The notes under the pieces: generated by a model
Told to the model about the DNA's origin: nothing
Databases searched by the model: none
The model's input: the letters and a program-made list of their open reading frames with translations, nothing else
Made by a program: the position numbers and the translations under genes
In this document: piece by piece, positions 17,292-26,673 of the stretch
Layout of the letters: each line of letters starts with the position of its first letter
How positions within the stretch are numbered: position 1 is the stretch's first letter
NCBI GenBank assembly: GCA_048615375.1
Contig: JBMCLJ010000003.1
Span: 1-36,470, forward strand
DNA length: 36,470 bases
Direction: 5' to 3'
Source: JBMCLJ01 sp048615375
GTDB lineage: Bacteria; Patescibacteriota; Dojkabacteria; JAOAGR01

Positions 17292-18266
17292 ATGAAGGAA
17301 GCATTTCAGTATCATCGTATCGTGTGGCTTCATACCCGGATGAAGCGGGGTAGTGTTGGATGGGATGATTACCAGGATGAGTTTGGGCTGTCGAGGAGAT
17401 CGCTTTCCAGGGATATTGAGTGGCTGGGGAATCGATTTAATGCACCGGTTATCGTGAAACATGGTCGATATACGTATAGCGACCAGACCTTTGATCTACC
17501 ACAGATGGCCGTGACAAGAGATGAAGTTATTGCCTTGTATAACGCTATTCCACTCATTGAAGAGTTTCAGGGGACACCGGTTTATGATACGCTTGCGAAA
17601 GTTGTACACTCGGTAGGACATAATGGGCTGAATGATGAATATAGTGGTGATATGAGGATGTCACGTCTGAATCGAAAGGAAATAGGGCTAGATTGGGAGG
17701 TTTTTTCTGTGATTGCGAAAGCTATTGGGGATAAGGAGACGCTGAGTATGGAATATCATTCTTTAAGTAGTTCCTCGGTCACTATGCGTGAAATTGATCC
17801 ATACCATGTGTATGTGTATGAAAGTGAGTTTTATCTCGCGGGTTATTGTCATGTACGTGGAGAGGTTCGGGATTTTAACTTGCAGAGAATAAAGAAGCTG
17901 GAAAGAACGGGTAAGAGTTTTACTTTTCTTGATGATTTTTCTCTTTCGGATTACCTGGGCAGGAATCGGTGGGGTATTATGAAGGGTGGGAAGGTTGAGG
18001 AAGTTACGGTGAAGATTAAGGAGGACCGGGTTTATGAAGTAACTGAGGATTTTCCCTCAAAATTCAGGGAGATAAAAGACAGCACTGAGGAGTTATCTAT
18101 GTCCGATCCGGGTGGTTGGAGATTTTTTGTGGTCGAGGCCGATATTTCTAATGAGTTTATTAACTGGATATTGTCAAAGCATGGAGATGTTGTGGTACTG
18201 GCACCGGAGTCGGTGAAGAGGAAGGTGAAGGAGGTGTGTGCGAGGATTTTGAAGGTTTATAAGTAG
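17292..18266 (+). CDS. WYL-domain transcriptional regulator beside the CRISPR leader
   Basis: 324 residues from the chosen start. The N-terminal winged helix (about residues 1-75; RIVWLHTRMKRGSVGWDDYQDEFGLSRRSLSRDIEWL) resembles DeoR/HTH_11 regulators. The WYL domain follows (about 165-240; SMEYHSL, REIDPYHVYVYESEFYLAGYCH, DFNLQRIKKLE), then a WCX-type C-terminal domain (VTVKIKEDRVYEV to the end). WYL domains bind nucleotides or nucleic acid and often control phage-defence genes, including CRISPR loci. The longer frame from 17166 adds an unlikely segment; TATAAT at 17277-17282 lies 9 nt before the ATG at 17292, favouring this start. G-rich composition differs sharply from the cas genes after it. 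Confidence 0.88.
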   Translation: MKEAFQYHRIVWLHTRMKRGSVGWDDYQDEFGLSRRSLSRDIEWLGNRFNAPVIVKHGRYTYSDQTFDLPQMAVTRDEVIALYNAIPLIEEFQGTPVYDTLAKVVHSVGHNGLNDEYSGDMRMSRLNRKEIGLDWEVFSVIAKAIGDKETLSMEYHSLSSSSVTMREIDPYHVYVYESEFYLAGYCHVRGEVRDFNLQRIKKLERTGKSFTFLDDFSLSDYLGRNRWGIMKGGKVEEVTVKIKEDRVYEVTEDFPSKFREIKDSTEELSMSDPGGWRFFVVEADISNEFINWILSKHGDVVVLAPESVKRKVKEVCARILKVYK

Positions 18267-18367
18267 TTTGGTGGGAATAGGGCCTGGAGGTTGAGAGTGA
18301 AATGGGTTTTTTGGGGAGGACATCTGGTGGCGAGGTGGGGATGTATAGTTAAGTATAAAGTTTAAGT

Positions 18368-20101
18368 ATGAAAAGTAATGTTAAAATTAAAGAAGCTGAA
18401 GCTAGAAATGATGAGGTGACAACTTTGACATTTAGGAAGAGGGATTTTTTGTATGATAATGGGTTGGTGAATTTCTGTATTTATTTGTCCAATCAAGAGG
18501 GGGTGAAAGTCCTGGTTGAAGATGAGGAGTGGGAATGGGACAACGTCAAAGTGATTCTATCAATGGATTCCTTATCAATAGAAGGTACAGAAAAAAATAT
18601 AAAAACGTTGTTTGATGCCATTAGGGATGTGGCCTTGCAAAAGTACCTTTATGAGACTGATAAATTTCGATTATGGTGGGATCAGGGTAAAAGAGAATTT
18701 ATATGTGCAAAGAAGACTAGTTCATTATATGGAAATGACAATATTAATATTCAGCAAAAGAACTCAATACCTACTACTGATACTGGTTATACTTTTGAGG
18801 AGTTAAAGATACTCGCCGAGGAATTAAAAGGTAAGTATATTAAAGAGTATGGAAAAATTTTTGATACTGCATCACCACTTTTTTGGAATTTGAAAAAAGA
18901 ACCTAAGATTTATTGTTACTTTGATTTAAAAAGTGCTAGAAAACAGATTATTGACGGAAAGACAAAACAGCTATCAAAAAAGTGCAATATTTGTTCTAAT
19001 CGTGCTTCACATATATTTAATTCAGATGTAACTTTTTACGAAACGGGTGGAGATCGGTTCACAGATAAGCTATATGGGGGTAATAAGTATCTCTGTGAAA
19101 ATTGTTATTTAATATATAGTTTATCTAATAACCTCAACTATTATTTCAATTCCAGTTCAAAATTTTCTTACATACTTCATCATGATCTAATTCTGCTTTA
19201 TTTATTGAAAAAGAAAATTTTTTCTATAAAAACTATTAAGATTGAGAATAAAAAAAATGGGAAATCTTTCGATTCAAATATCCCATTCCAGAATTATTTT
19301 TTCTCTCCACCCGTTGCATATGCTCAAACATTATCTTTAATATTTAGTCTTTATGATTTAATTAAAGAAGCAAAAGTGTATGACGAGGTGATTGATGTAG
19401 ACTTCAAAGCGTTTAAGTTACATTTAGTACAAAAGGAAGGGATATTCTTTAGTAATTATTTAATATTCACACGAATTGATCGTCTCTTTGTTTTTTTTGA
19501 CAAATTGCATGATGCTTCTTATCAATTGCAAAATGAGAACTATCATTCTAGTTTTAAAGTTCTAACTTCATTGCTTATTAATATTAATCAAACAAATAAA
19601 GTTGATAAGAGTAATTCCTTAATTAACGAATTTTGTAGAAATTTGATTAATTTTAATAAGAATTTAATAAATATAATTATGGAAAACGCAAACAATGCAC
19701 TAAAAAACAGCTCAACTGGAGTGTTTGACATAGATAAATTTGTCGAAGCCTTCCAGGACGAAATAAATTCAACAAACAAAGAAAAACTATTACATAAAAT
19801 TTCGGCATTAATTGGTAAAAAAGTTGGTAAGGTAGCACATGAAACCGATAGTAAAGATTTATTGTATCGAATCAGAGAAATAGGAAACATTAGAGGATTC
19901 AGTTCATTTTTTGAAGAATTCTCCTATAGAGTACTTAAACACGAAAATCAAACGATTTATAGTGAATTCAAAGAAAAAGAAGAGGCTTTTTTGCAGGCTT
20001 TGGATATTTCCAATTGGAAGGAGGCACGGGCATATCTATCAATATATGCTATAAATCAATATTTAAGTTCAGAAAACAAAAAAAGCAAAGGAAATAAATA
20101 A
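18368..20101 (+). CDS. cas8b: Type I-B Cas8 (Cas8b1/Cst1-like, CXXC-CXXC family), Cascade large subunit
   Basis: 577 residues. The large subunit of Cascade, expected to recognise the PAM and help load target DNA. The clearest sign is a split zinc-finger-like motif: KKCNICSNRASHI (about residue 205) and YLCENCYLIYSL (about residue 240), as in the Cst1/CXXC-CXXC group. The position directly before cas7-cas5-cas3 fits. The remainder is helical and highly divergent. Base composition is very AT-rich; one 60-nt stretch sampled (19561-19620) is about 22% GC. TATAAA (18354-18359) lies 8 nt before the ATG. A cas6 gene, often found at this point, is absent. Confidence 0.85.
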   Translation: MKSNVKIKEAEARNDEVTTLTFRKRDFLYDNGLVNFCIYLSNQEGVKVLVEDEEWEWDNVKVILSMDSLSIEGTEKNIKTLFDAIRDVALQKYLYETDKFRLWWDQGKREFICAKKTSSLYGNDNINIQQKNSIPTTDTGYTFEELKILAEELKGKYIKEYGKIFDTASPLFWNLKKEPKIYCYFDLKSARKQIIDGKTKQLSKKCNICSNRASHIFNSDVTFYETGGDRFTDKLYGGNKYLCENCYLIYSLSNNLNYYFNSSSKFSYILHHDLILLYLLKKKIFSIKTIKIENKKNGKSFDSNIPFQNYFFSPPVAYAQTLSLIFSLYDLIKEAKVYDEVIDVDFKAFKLHLVQKEGIFFSNYLIFTRIDRLFVFFDKLHDASYQLQNENYHSSFKVLTSLLININQTNKVDKSNSLINEFCRNLINFNKNLINIIMENANNALKNSSTGVFDIDKFVEAFQDEINSTNKEKLLHKISALIGKKVGKVAHETDSKDLLYRIREIGNIRGFSSFFEEFSYRVLKHENQTIYSEFKEKEEAFLQALDISNWKEARAYLSIYAINQYLSSENKKSKGNK

Positions 20102-20103
20102 TT

Positions 20104-21039
20104 ATGTCAAAAAAATCATTTATCAATTTATCATATTTAGTTAAAGTCGATATCGCTAACCTTAATAGTGGTGAAGGTGGAGGAGGAAATATTACACCGT
20201 TAAAGAAGATTCAGTCATATAAGGGTGATGATTTTGTTTATGTATCAGGGCAGGCAATAAGAAGATATTTAAAGGAGACATTGATGCAATTAGGAGCGTC
20301 TATAACTGCCGTTGATAAGAAGGGTGAACCTGATATTAGCGAGTTTGTTGATAAAGATAAGGTAGACATGAAAGGTCTATTCAAAAAATATGTTGATCTG
20401 GATTTGTTTGGTTACATGTTTACAATTAAAGGAAGTGGTAGTTCAAGAAGATGGTCCCCTGTTAAGGTATCCCCTTTAGTATCATTATTTCCATACAAGG
20501 GAGAAAAAGATTTCTTAACAAGAAAAAAAGCCTCTGATGAAAAATCTGATGGAAACATCGTGCAAACTGAAATTGATACCTTTAACTTGATGCATGGTTC
20601 GATCATCATAGATACGGATAAAATTGGAAGAGACCTGGATGAATTTACATACCAAGTCAGAGAGCAGTATTTGGATGATCGGGAGACTGATTTAAGAATC
20701 AACCTCCTTCTTGATGCAATAAAAAATTTAAATGGAGGAGCAAAGCAAGCCCGACTATTACAAGATATTTCTCCAAGATTTTTAGTTGCTATTAGACAAA
20801 AAACTGCGAATCCATTCTTATTAAACTCAATAAAAGTAGATGAGAATTACTCACTTGACTTTGAGGCTGTAATTGCAAGTTTGCTGGATAATAAGGAAAT
20901 TATAGAAAGTGCATTTGTAGGTTTGACAGATAGAAATTTATTTTCAAATGATTATGAAGATATTAAGAAGAAATTTACAGAACTTGGATTCGTAAAAGTT
21001 GGTACAGTTGGAGAGGCACTTGAAAGTGTAAAGCAATAA
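20104..21039 (+). CDS. cas7: Type I-B Cas7 (Cst2/DevR family), Cascade backbone
   Basis: 311 residues. Cas7 subunits polymerise along the crRNA spacer. The N-terminal ferredoxin-like strand (SFINLSYLVKVDIANLNSGEG) with GGGGNITPLKKIQSY, the YVSGQAIRRYLKETL segment and the later ARLLQDISPRFLVAIRQKTANPF strand match the Cst2/DevR pattern. It begins 2 nt after the cas8 stop and ends 4 nt before cas5, so the genes are one operon. AAGGA lies about 12 nt before the ATG. Confidence 0.9.
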   Translation: MSKKSFINLSYLVKVDIANLNSGEGGGGNITPLKKIQSYKGDDFVYVSGQAIRRYLKETLMQLGASITAVDKKGEPDISEFVDKDKVDMKGLFKKYVDLDLFGYMFTIKGSGSSRRWSPVKVSPLVSLFPYKGEKDFLTRKKASDEKSDGNIVQTEIDTFNLMHGSIIIDTDKIGRDLDEFTYQVREQYLDDRETDLRINLLLDAIKNLNGGAKQARLLQDISPRFLVAIRQKTANPFLLNSIKVDENYSLDFEAVIASLLDNKEIIESAFVGLTDRNLFSNDYEDIKKKFTELGFVKVGTVGEALESVKQ

Positions 21040-21043
21040 TATC

Positions 21044-21769
21044 ATGGAAAAGGTAATTCGTTTTAAAGTATCTGGATTATTGAACTCATTTAAATATCAG
21101 GAGTATAGATCATATCAACCAACTTATTTAGCTCCTCCCAAAACAACATTATGGGGTCTAATAGCAAATCTATTATCTCTCGGAGAAAAAGAAAGCTATA
21201 AGATATTTTCTGAAAATAAAATTGAAGTTGCAGTCATTATTGAAGAAATTGCTGGAGAAACGAAAGATTTGTGGAAGTTTAAAAATGTCGATAAAGAGGG
21301 GAGTATAACAAGAAGGCATAAACTGTATAGGAGTGCGTATTGGATTTATTTAAAAACTGGATCAGATTTTTTGTATCAAGATAAACTATTATCAGTTTTA
21401 CAAAATCCTCCAAATGTCTTTTCTTTAGGTATGGATGATGAAGTTGCTTATATTTCTGATGTGGGAATTGTTGAAGTTGTACCAATCGTGAGAGAAGATA
21501 TTGAGATTCATAGTATATTTAGGGAGATGCCCTATAAAACATTCATAAAGAGTAGAGCAGGTGAAACGATTGTTTTTCCAAGAAGAGTTAATCAATACAT
21601 CAATTTTTCAGTCCCATTTGATGATATGGGGAGAAGAGTTCAAAGAAAAGGTTTAGATTCAGTTGATCTGATTGAATTTTACGGATGTAAAGTGGTTCTT
21701 GAAGAAACGACAAAATGCTGGGTCGATAAAACGGATGCTTCCTCTGAAAAAAATATAATATTTTATTAA
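21044..21769 (+). CDS. cas5: Type I-B Cas5, crRNA 5'-handle binding subunit
   Basis: 241 residues. Cas5 caps the crRNA 5' handle in Cascade. The N-terminal strand VIRFKVSGLLNSFKYQEYRSYQ and the hallmark PTYLAPPKTTLWGLIANLLSLGE (Pro-Pro-Lys-Thr-Thr then a Gly-rich helix) are characteristic of Cas5t/Cas5b. In type I-C, Cas5 itself cleaves pre-crRNA; with no cas6 in this locus that possibility deserves testing here, but no catalytic residues can be assigned from sequence. Confidence 0.9.
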   Translation: MEKVIRFKVSGLLNSFKYQEYRSYQPTYLAPPKTTLWGLIANLLSLGEKESYKIFSENKIEVAVIIEEIAGETKDLWKFKNVDKEGSITRRHKLYRSAYWIYLKTGSDFLYQDKLLSVLQNPPNVFSLGMDDEVAYISDVGIVEVVPIVREDIEIHSIFREMPYKTFIKSRAGETIVFPRRVNQYINFSVPFDDMGRRVQRKGLDSVDLIEFYGCKVVLEETTKCWVDKTDASSEKNIIFY

Positions 21770-21781
21770 TGTACTACTAAA

Positions 21782-24187
21782 ATGATACTTGGAAAATTTC
21801 ACTCAGATACAGGTATAAAAGAAGAATCATTAAAAAGTCATACTGATGGAGTACTTGATGCACTGAGTGAGTTTTTTGAGCTTAGTGATGAAAAATTGAA
21901 TATTTTTTTATCTAATAAGCTGATCAAAGAGTATAATCCTAACATTACAAAACAGAAGCTGAAAGACCAACTATTTTTTATGTGTTACTTTCATGATGCT
22001 GGTAAGGCAACGGTTGAGTTTCAAAAAAAGAACGAGTTCCGTACTTTTAAAGCATATCATGCCTTATATGCTTTAATTTTAGTAAATAGTATTGATGAAT
22101 TTAATTTCTACTCAAAAGTTCAGAATAGCAGATATGATCTTTCTCTTGGATGGGGCGCTTCTATTTCAAGAACTGAGGAATCAGAAACAAGAAGTATTCA
22201 CTTTAATCCGATAGTCTTAGCAATATTAAGCCATCATTCCACGCTAAAGCAATCTCTGTATGACGGATTGACACCAGAAGAGTTTGCGTTCAACTGGGTA
22301 GATGAAGCCCTGGTTTTTTTGGAAAATTATCAAACTGAGTATTGCAAGTTTTTTAATGTTGCAGATTGTCCTTATAAATTGAATCTGAATCTTGATACTT
22401 CAAATCTTAAGAAAGTTCTGGAAAAATTAAAGAACACGATTAAGCTGTTTCAGGAAGATTCTGAATATACACGTTATGTATATGGTTTTTTTAATGGGAT
22501 ATTATGTTTTTGCGACTGGAAATCAAGCAGTCAGTGTCACTTAATTTCGTATAAAGAAATCCCAAATAGATATTGGAGCGAAATGCCAACAGAGAAATTA
22601 TTGATAAATGCAATAAGAAGCAAATTTAGAGGCTGGAAGTCATTTCAGATTCAATTAGCTAGTATGAATGATTCTGTCATAGTAGAGATTCCAACCGGAG
22701 AAGGGAAAACGGAAGGCTCAATTCTTTGGGCTATGAATAATTTACGATCAAGGTCAAATAAGGTTATATACACGTTACCTACTCAGACGACAAGTAACAA
22801 GCTTTATTATAGGCTTAAAACAATTTTTGGGTCTGAAAATGTAGGTATTGTTCATGGTTCGTCAGAAATTATTTATCAGGATGAATACCCAGATTTAAAC
22901 GATTTCTTATCAAATAAACTATATCAAAAAATCTTTGCAAAACCTGTCACCGTAAGTACTTTAGACAGTTTCTTAAAGTACTTCTTAAATCTGGGAAGGT
23001 GGCCAATGGCTACTGTTCAGTTCTACGGAGCAACTTTAATTATTGATGAAGTACATGCCTATGATTATAAGTTAATAGGATTTTTATCTACTACTCTAAG
23101 TTTACTCAAAGAATATGGGATAAGAACCTGTATTATGAGTGCTTCTATTCCATCACCAGTTAAAAAGAGGTTATTCAATAATTCAGGAAACTTTGAATTA
23201 ATTACTCAAAAGGATTTATTCGACAAGACGAATGTTAATATTGAGCGTGTTGACTCAACTATTTTTGATGCCGCAAATTCGATAATTCTGGACTACAAGT
23301 CTGGAAAGAATGTAATTGTAGTCTGCAACACTGTTGCTAAAAGTCAAGAAATTTTCCTTAAATTAAAAGAATCTGTAATAGAAATAATATTATATAATTC
23401 CGCATTTACCAAAGCAGATCGAAAAATAAAGGAGCATGAAATATATGCTCGTTTAGGCATTGAGTCACCATCAGAAAGATTTGAAGATGTTTATAACAAG
23501 AATTTCATCTTAGTTGCTACTCAGGTTGTAGAGATGAGTCTGGATGTTGATTTTGATGTAATGTATACTGAAATTGCACCTATAGATGCACTGATTCAAC
23601 GTTTTGGTCGTGTTAATCGTAATAAACAACGTGATCCTCAAACATCTTATGTAAAGATTTTTAAGGTGGAGTATATGAAAGATCGAAATAATCGTGAATT
23701 CTATATCTATCCCATACCACTTATTGAGCTGACAGACAAAGTATTAGAGGATGGAGTCTTTACTCTTGGAACTTATGCTACATGGCTTGAGAAAGTTTAT
23801 GTTGAGTATGATACAAATTTTAGTATTCTTTACGAACCAAAGTACATTGAAGGATTAAATAAATATCGAGATAGAGTATTAAATGAATCTTTCGGAGTCT
23901 TTCAATATGCTAGTGAAAAATACGATTTACGAGATATTGATGAGTCACAGCAGACAGTTGAAATCATTCCGTATGATGATCTCACTGTTGAGAATTCATT
24001 TGAGAATAGCGTGCCTATAACTCGTTTTCTTTTCGATCGTTTGAGCCAAGAGGGTTTACAGGTTGAGAAGAAAGACTATAAACAAGGTAGATACTATGAT
24101 AGGTTTAAAGTTAGTTATTCCTATGAAATTGGAATTTTAAGAGATACAAAGACGCTGCTAGAAAAATCAAATACATGTATTTATTAG
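21782..24187 (+). CDS. cas3: Cas3 nuclease-helicase (HD + DExH)
   Basis: 801 residues. It degrades the target DNA after Cascade binding. The HD nuclease domain has His20 (LKSHTDGV), His71-Asp72 (YFHDAGKATVEF) and ILSHHSTLKQ. The SF2 helicase has Walker A PTGEGKTEGS (about residue 303), DEVHAYD (about 420), SASIPS (about 457), TQVVEMSLDVDFD (about 580) and motif VI QRFGRVNRN (about 607). All catalytic residues I could check are present, so the protein looks active. It starts 12 nt after cas5. The base composition is AT-rich, like cas8, cas7 and cas5. Confidence 0.95.
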   Translation: MILGKFHSDTGIKEESLKSHTDGVLDALSEFFELSDEKLNIFLSNKLIKEYNPNITKQKLKDQLFFMCYFHDAGKATVEFQKKNEFRTFKAYHALYALILVNSIDEFNFYSKVQNSRYDLSLGWGASISRTEESETRSIHFNPIVLAILSHHSTLKQSLYDGLTPEEFAFNWVDEALVFLENYQTEYCKFFNVADCPYKLNLNLDTSNLKKVLEKLKNTIKLFQEDSEYTRYVYGFFNGILCFCDWKSSSQCHLISYKEIPNRYWSEMPTEKLLINAIRSKFRGWKSFQIQLASMNDSVIVEIPTGEGKTEGSILWAMNNLRSRSNKVIYTLPTQTTSNKLYYRLKTIFGSENVGIVHGSSEIIYQDEYPDLNDFLSNKLYQKIFAKPVTVSTLDSFLKYFLNLGRWPMATVQFYGATLIIDEVHAYDYKLIGFLSTTLSLLKEYGIRTCIMSASIPSPVKKRLFNNSGNFELITQKDLFDKTNVNIERVDSTIFDAANSIILDYKSGKNVIVVCNTVAKSQEIFLKLKESVIEIILYNSAFTKADRKIKEHEIYARLGIESPSERFEDVYNKNFILVATQVVEMSLDVDFDVMYTEIAPIDALIQRFGRVNRNKQRDPQTSYVKIFKVEYMKDRNNREFYIYPIPLIELTDKVLEDGVFTLGTYATWLEKVYVEYDTNFSILYEPKYIEGLNKYRDRVLNESFGVFQYASEKYDLRDIDESQQTVEIIPYDDLTVENSFENSVPITRFLFDRLSQEGLQVEKKDYKQGRYYDRFKVSYSYEIGILRDTKTLLEKSNTCIY

Positions 24188-24194
24188 TAATCTA

Positions 24195-24707
24195 ATGCTC
24201 ACCGGAACCCTAATCTCATACTACCTCATCTGCAAACGTAAGTGCTACCTCCACTACCACAACCTCAAATTCGAAGATAATTCCGAACTCGTTAAAATCG
24301 GTAAATACCTCCACGAACAGCGGCAGCAGAAACTTGAGGAGAGTGGGGGTGAAAAAGGTAGCAGCAGTAACGCAGAAATTCTGCTTGAGGGTATTAAAAT
24401 TGATTCTATCGAAGGGGAGTACGTCGTGGAATATAAAAAGAAAAACTCAAGCGAAGAAGCGGCGCGGGCGCAACTCTTGTATTACCTGTATACCCTTCAG
24501 AATAAAGGTGTCTCAAAAAAAGGTCTCCTGAAATTTAAAGAAAGTAAAGGCTCAATAGAAGTAGAACTGACAGAAGAAAACCAGGCATATATCTCCGACC
24601 TCATCAAAGAAATCAAGCAACTACTCAGTTCAGAGGATGTGCCTCCAGTCATCAACCACCCAAAATGCAAAAAATGCGCGTTTTACGAATACTGTTATAT
24701 TACCTGA
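24195..24707 (+). CDS. cas4: Cas4, Fe-S exonuclease of spacer acquisition
   Basis: 170 residues. Cas4 normally works with Cas1-Cas2 to trim prespacers next to the correct PAM. Cys13/Cys17 in LICKRKCYLHYH and Cys158, Cys161, Cys167 in HPKCKKCAFYEYCY supply the 4Fe-4S ligands. The VVEYKKKN segment and the QLLYYLY motif form the RecB-like nuclease core. It begins 7 nt after cas3 yet has a very different base composition (about 48% GC in its first 46 nt) and host-like codons such as CTC, TAC and AAC. No cas1 or cas2 follows; the next gene is moxR. Confidence 0.92.
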   Translation: MLTGTLISYYLICKRKCYLHYHNLKFEDNSELVKIGKYLHEQRQQKLEESGGEKGSSSNAEILLEGIKIDSIEGEYVVEYKKKNSSEEAARAQLLYYLYTLQNKGVSKKGLLKFKESKGSIEVELTEENQAYISDLIKEIKQLLSSEDVPPVINHPKCKKCAFYEYCYIT

Positions 24708-24768
24708 TCCTCACCTGTTCAAATTCACCTTTTTCAAGTAAAATTTATTGTATACCCAAAAAAATCAC

Positions 24769-25770
24769 ATGTCTTCCCAATCGACAATAAATCAGGCTGT
24801 TTCCGAGCAGGAACTCAGCAAAGTCACCGACATAATCAACCGTATTGCAAGCCAATACCACAGTAACATAATCGGTCAGGATCACCTCCTCCAATCAATG
24901 CTCGTGACCCTGCTGGCCGGAGGCAACATGCTGCTGGAAGGAGTCCCCGGACTCGCGAAAACCCGGGCAGTCAAAACACTTTCAAGTATGATGAACGCCA
25001 GCTTCAAGCGTATCCAGTTTACCCCCGATCTTTTACCTTCCGATGTCGTTGGAAACCAGGTCTTCAACCCAAAAACATCCGAATTCACAGTCCGGAAAGG
25101 GCCGATCTTTGCGAATATTGTACTCGCCGACGAAATAAACCGCGCTCCAGGTAAAGTTCAAAGCGCGCTACTCGAATCAATGCAGGAAAAGCAGGTCACT
25201 ATCGGTGGCGAGACATTTACTCTGCCCAGACCATTCATGGTGCTCGCTACGCAGAATCCTATCGAACAGGAAGGAACATACACTCTGCCCGAAGCGCAGG
25301 TAGACAGATTTTTGATTAAACACATCGTAAGCTATCCGTCATATGAAGAAGAAATGTCAATCCTCAACCTTATTGAAGGCTCGCAGGAAATTTCTACCAA
25401 AAATGTAGTGAATCTGGAAGAAATTCTCTCCCTGCAGGAACTCGTCGACAAGGTCTATATCGATGCAAGCTTGAAGCACTATATCACTTCACTGGTCTTC
25501 GCGACCAGAAATCCGGGCTCTCATGGATTAACCGACCTTGGACAGGTCATATCCTTCGGTGCTTCTCCGCGCGCAACACTCGCGTTTATGAAAGGAGCAA
25601 AAGCAGTCGCGTTACTTAATGGAAGACACTACGTTATACCCGAAGACATCAAATCATTACGCTACGAAATACTCCGGCATAGAATTGTATTGTCCTACGA
25701 AGCGCAGGCTGATGGCGTTCAGAACGAACAAGTAATTGAAAGAATATTCCAGACAATTCAGGTACCGTAA
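24769..25770 (+). CDS. MoxR-family AAA+ ATPase
   Basis: 333 residues. A chaperone-like ATPase that usually activates or inserts metal-binding VWA proteins, two of which are encoded downstream. Walker A GVPGLAKT (residues 58-65), Walker B IVLADEINR (Asp121-Glu122), sensor 1 LATQNPIEQEGTYTLPEAQ and the C-terminal lid with GASPRATLAF are all clear. The ATG at 24769 is chosen over an in-frame codon at 24748, whose extra residues (MYTQKNH) are not family-like. DUF58 follows after 3 nt. It is first in the Bat-type operon. Confidence 0.94.
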   Translation: MSSQSTINQAVSEQELSKVTDIINRIASQYHSNIIGQDHLLQSMLVTLLAGGNMLLEGVPGLAKTRAVKTLSSMMNASFKRIQFTPDLLPSDVVGNQVFNPKTSEFTVRKGPIFANIVLADEINRAPGKVQSALLESMQEKQVTIGGETFTLPRPFMVLATQNPIEQEGTYTLPEAQVDRFLIKHIVSYPSYEEEMSILNLIEGSQEISTKNVVNLEEILSLQELVDKVYIDASLKHYITSLVFATRNPGSHGLTDLGQVISFGASPRATLAFMKGAKAVALLNGRHYVIPEDIKSLRYEILRHRIVLSYEAQADGVQNEQVIERIFQTIQVP

Positions 25771-25773
25771 TAT

Positions 25774-26670
25774 ATGCTTCAACCAACACGTTCATTCAGA
25801 AAACTAAGCATTTCTGCACGACAGGATATCTTTGACCTGTTTACCGGGCAGTATCTCTCTGTGTTTAAAGGACAGGGATTAGACTACGAAGAGTCGAGAT
25901 ACTACCATGAGGGCGACAATGTCAGGGATATCGATTGGACGACCTCAGCCAGGACAGGTGAACTGTTTGTGAAGACCTACAGAGAGTCGAGAGAAATTAA
26001 TGCCCTCTTTGCTGTGGACACCTCATCATCAGCCCGATGGGCTATCAGCGGAGTCTCACCTGCTGAGCTGTCAATGAGCGCAATGCTATGGATCGCTGCA
26101 GTGGTAAACAGAAATAACGATAAACTTGGTGCCTATATCTTTTCGGATACAGTAAAAAAAATCCCTTTTACGAAAGGCACTCCACATACTATCAGTACGC
26201 TCAATGAGATCGAACATGAGTATTACAAGGATTCGGTGTTTCATAAGGAAAACTTTGAAATCTTTTTACAGAGCCTTCTTGCTGGAGTAAGAAGTAAAAC
26301 AATCTGTTTTTTATGTACAGATTCAAATGAGGTCGCAAATCCAGGTGTACAAAAACATCTGAAAGTTCTAAATAAAAAACATCAGGTTGTACTGATCAGG
26401 TCATCACATTCTTTATCATCTCTTGAAAAGCTTCAGGGGAGTGAACGATTTCAGGATATAGAGACAGGTCAGGAAAAAGTCATGCGATTTAGAAAGAAAG
26501 ATATGCAAAAACTCCACGTTGCATACCAGCAGGTTGGAAAGGATATACAAGTTTTTTGCAGGAAGAACCGGATGGGCTATGTAGCATTGAACGAGCACAG
26601 TGATGTGTTGTATGAACTGGTACAGTGTATGAGAGAATTAAAACGTACCAGGCAGTTTATGTACAAGTAA
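25774..26670 (+). CDS. DUF58-domain protein
   Basis: 298 residues. DUF58 proteins are the standard partners of MoxR ATPases and contain a degenerate VWA-like fold. The signature YHEGDNVRDIDWTTSARTGELFVKTYRESRE (here split: YHEGDNVRDIDWTTSA, then LFVKTYRESRE) and the VWA-like FAVDTSSSARWA strand are visible. No membrane segment is apparent. It lies 3 nt after moxR and 3 nt before the next gene. Confidence 0.93.
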   Translation: MLQPTRSFRKLSISARQDIFDLFTGQYLSVFKGQGLDYEESRYYHEGDNVRDIDWTTSARTGELFVKTYRESREINALFAVDTSSSARWAISGVSPAELSMSAMLWIAAVVNRNNDKLGAYIFSDTVKKIPFTKGTPHTISTLNEIEHEYYKDSVFHKENFEIFLQSLLAGVRSKTICFLCTDSNEVANPGVQKHLKVLNKKHQVVLIRSSHSLSSLEKLQGSERFQDIETGQEKVMRFRKKDMQKLHVAYQQVGKDIQVFCRKNRMGYVALNEHSDVLYELVQCMRELKRTRQFMYK

Positions 26671-26673
26671 CCT

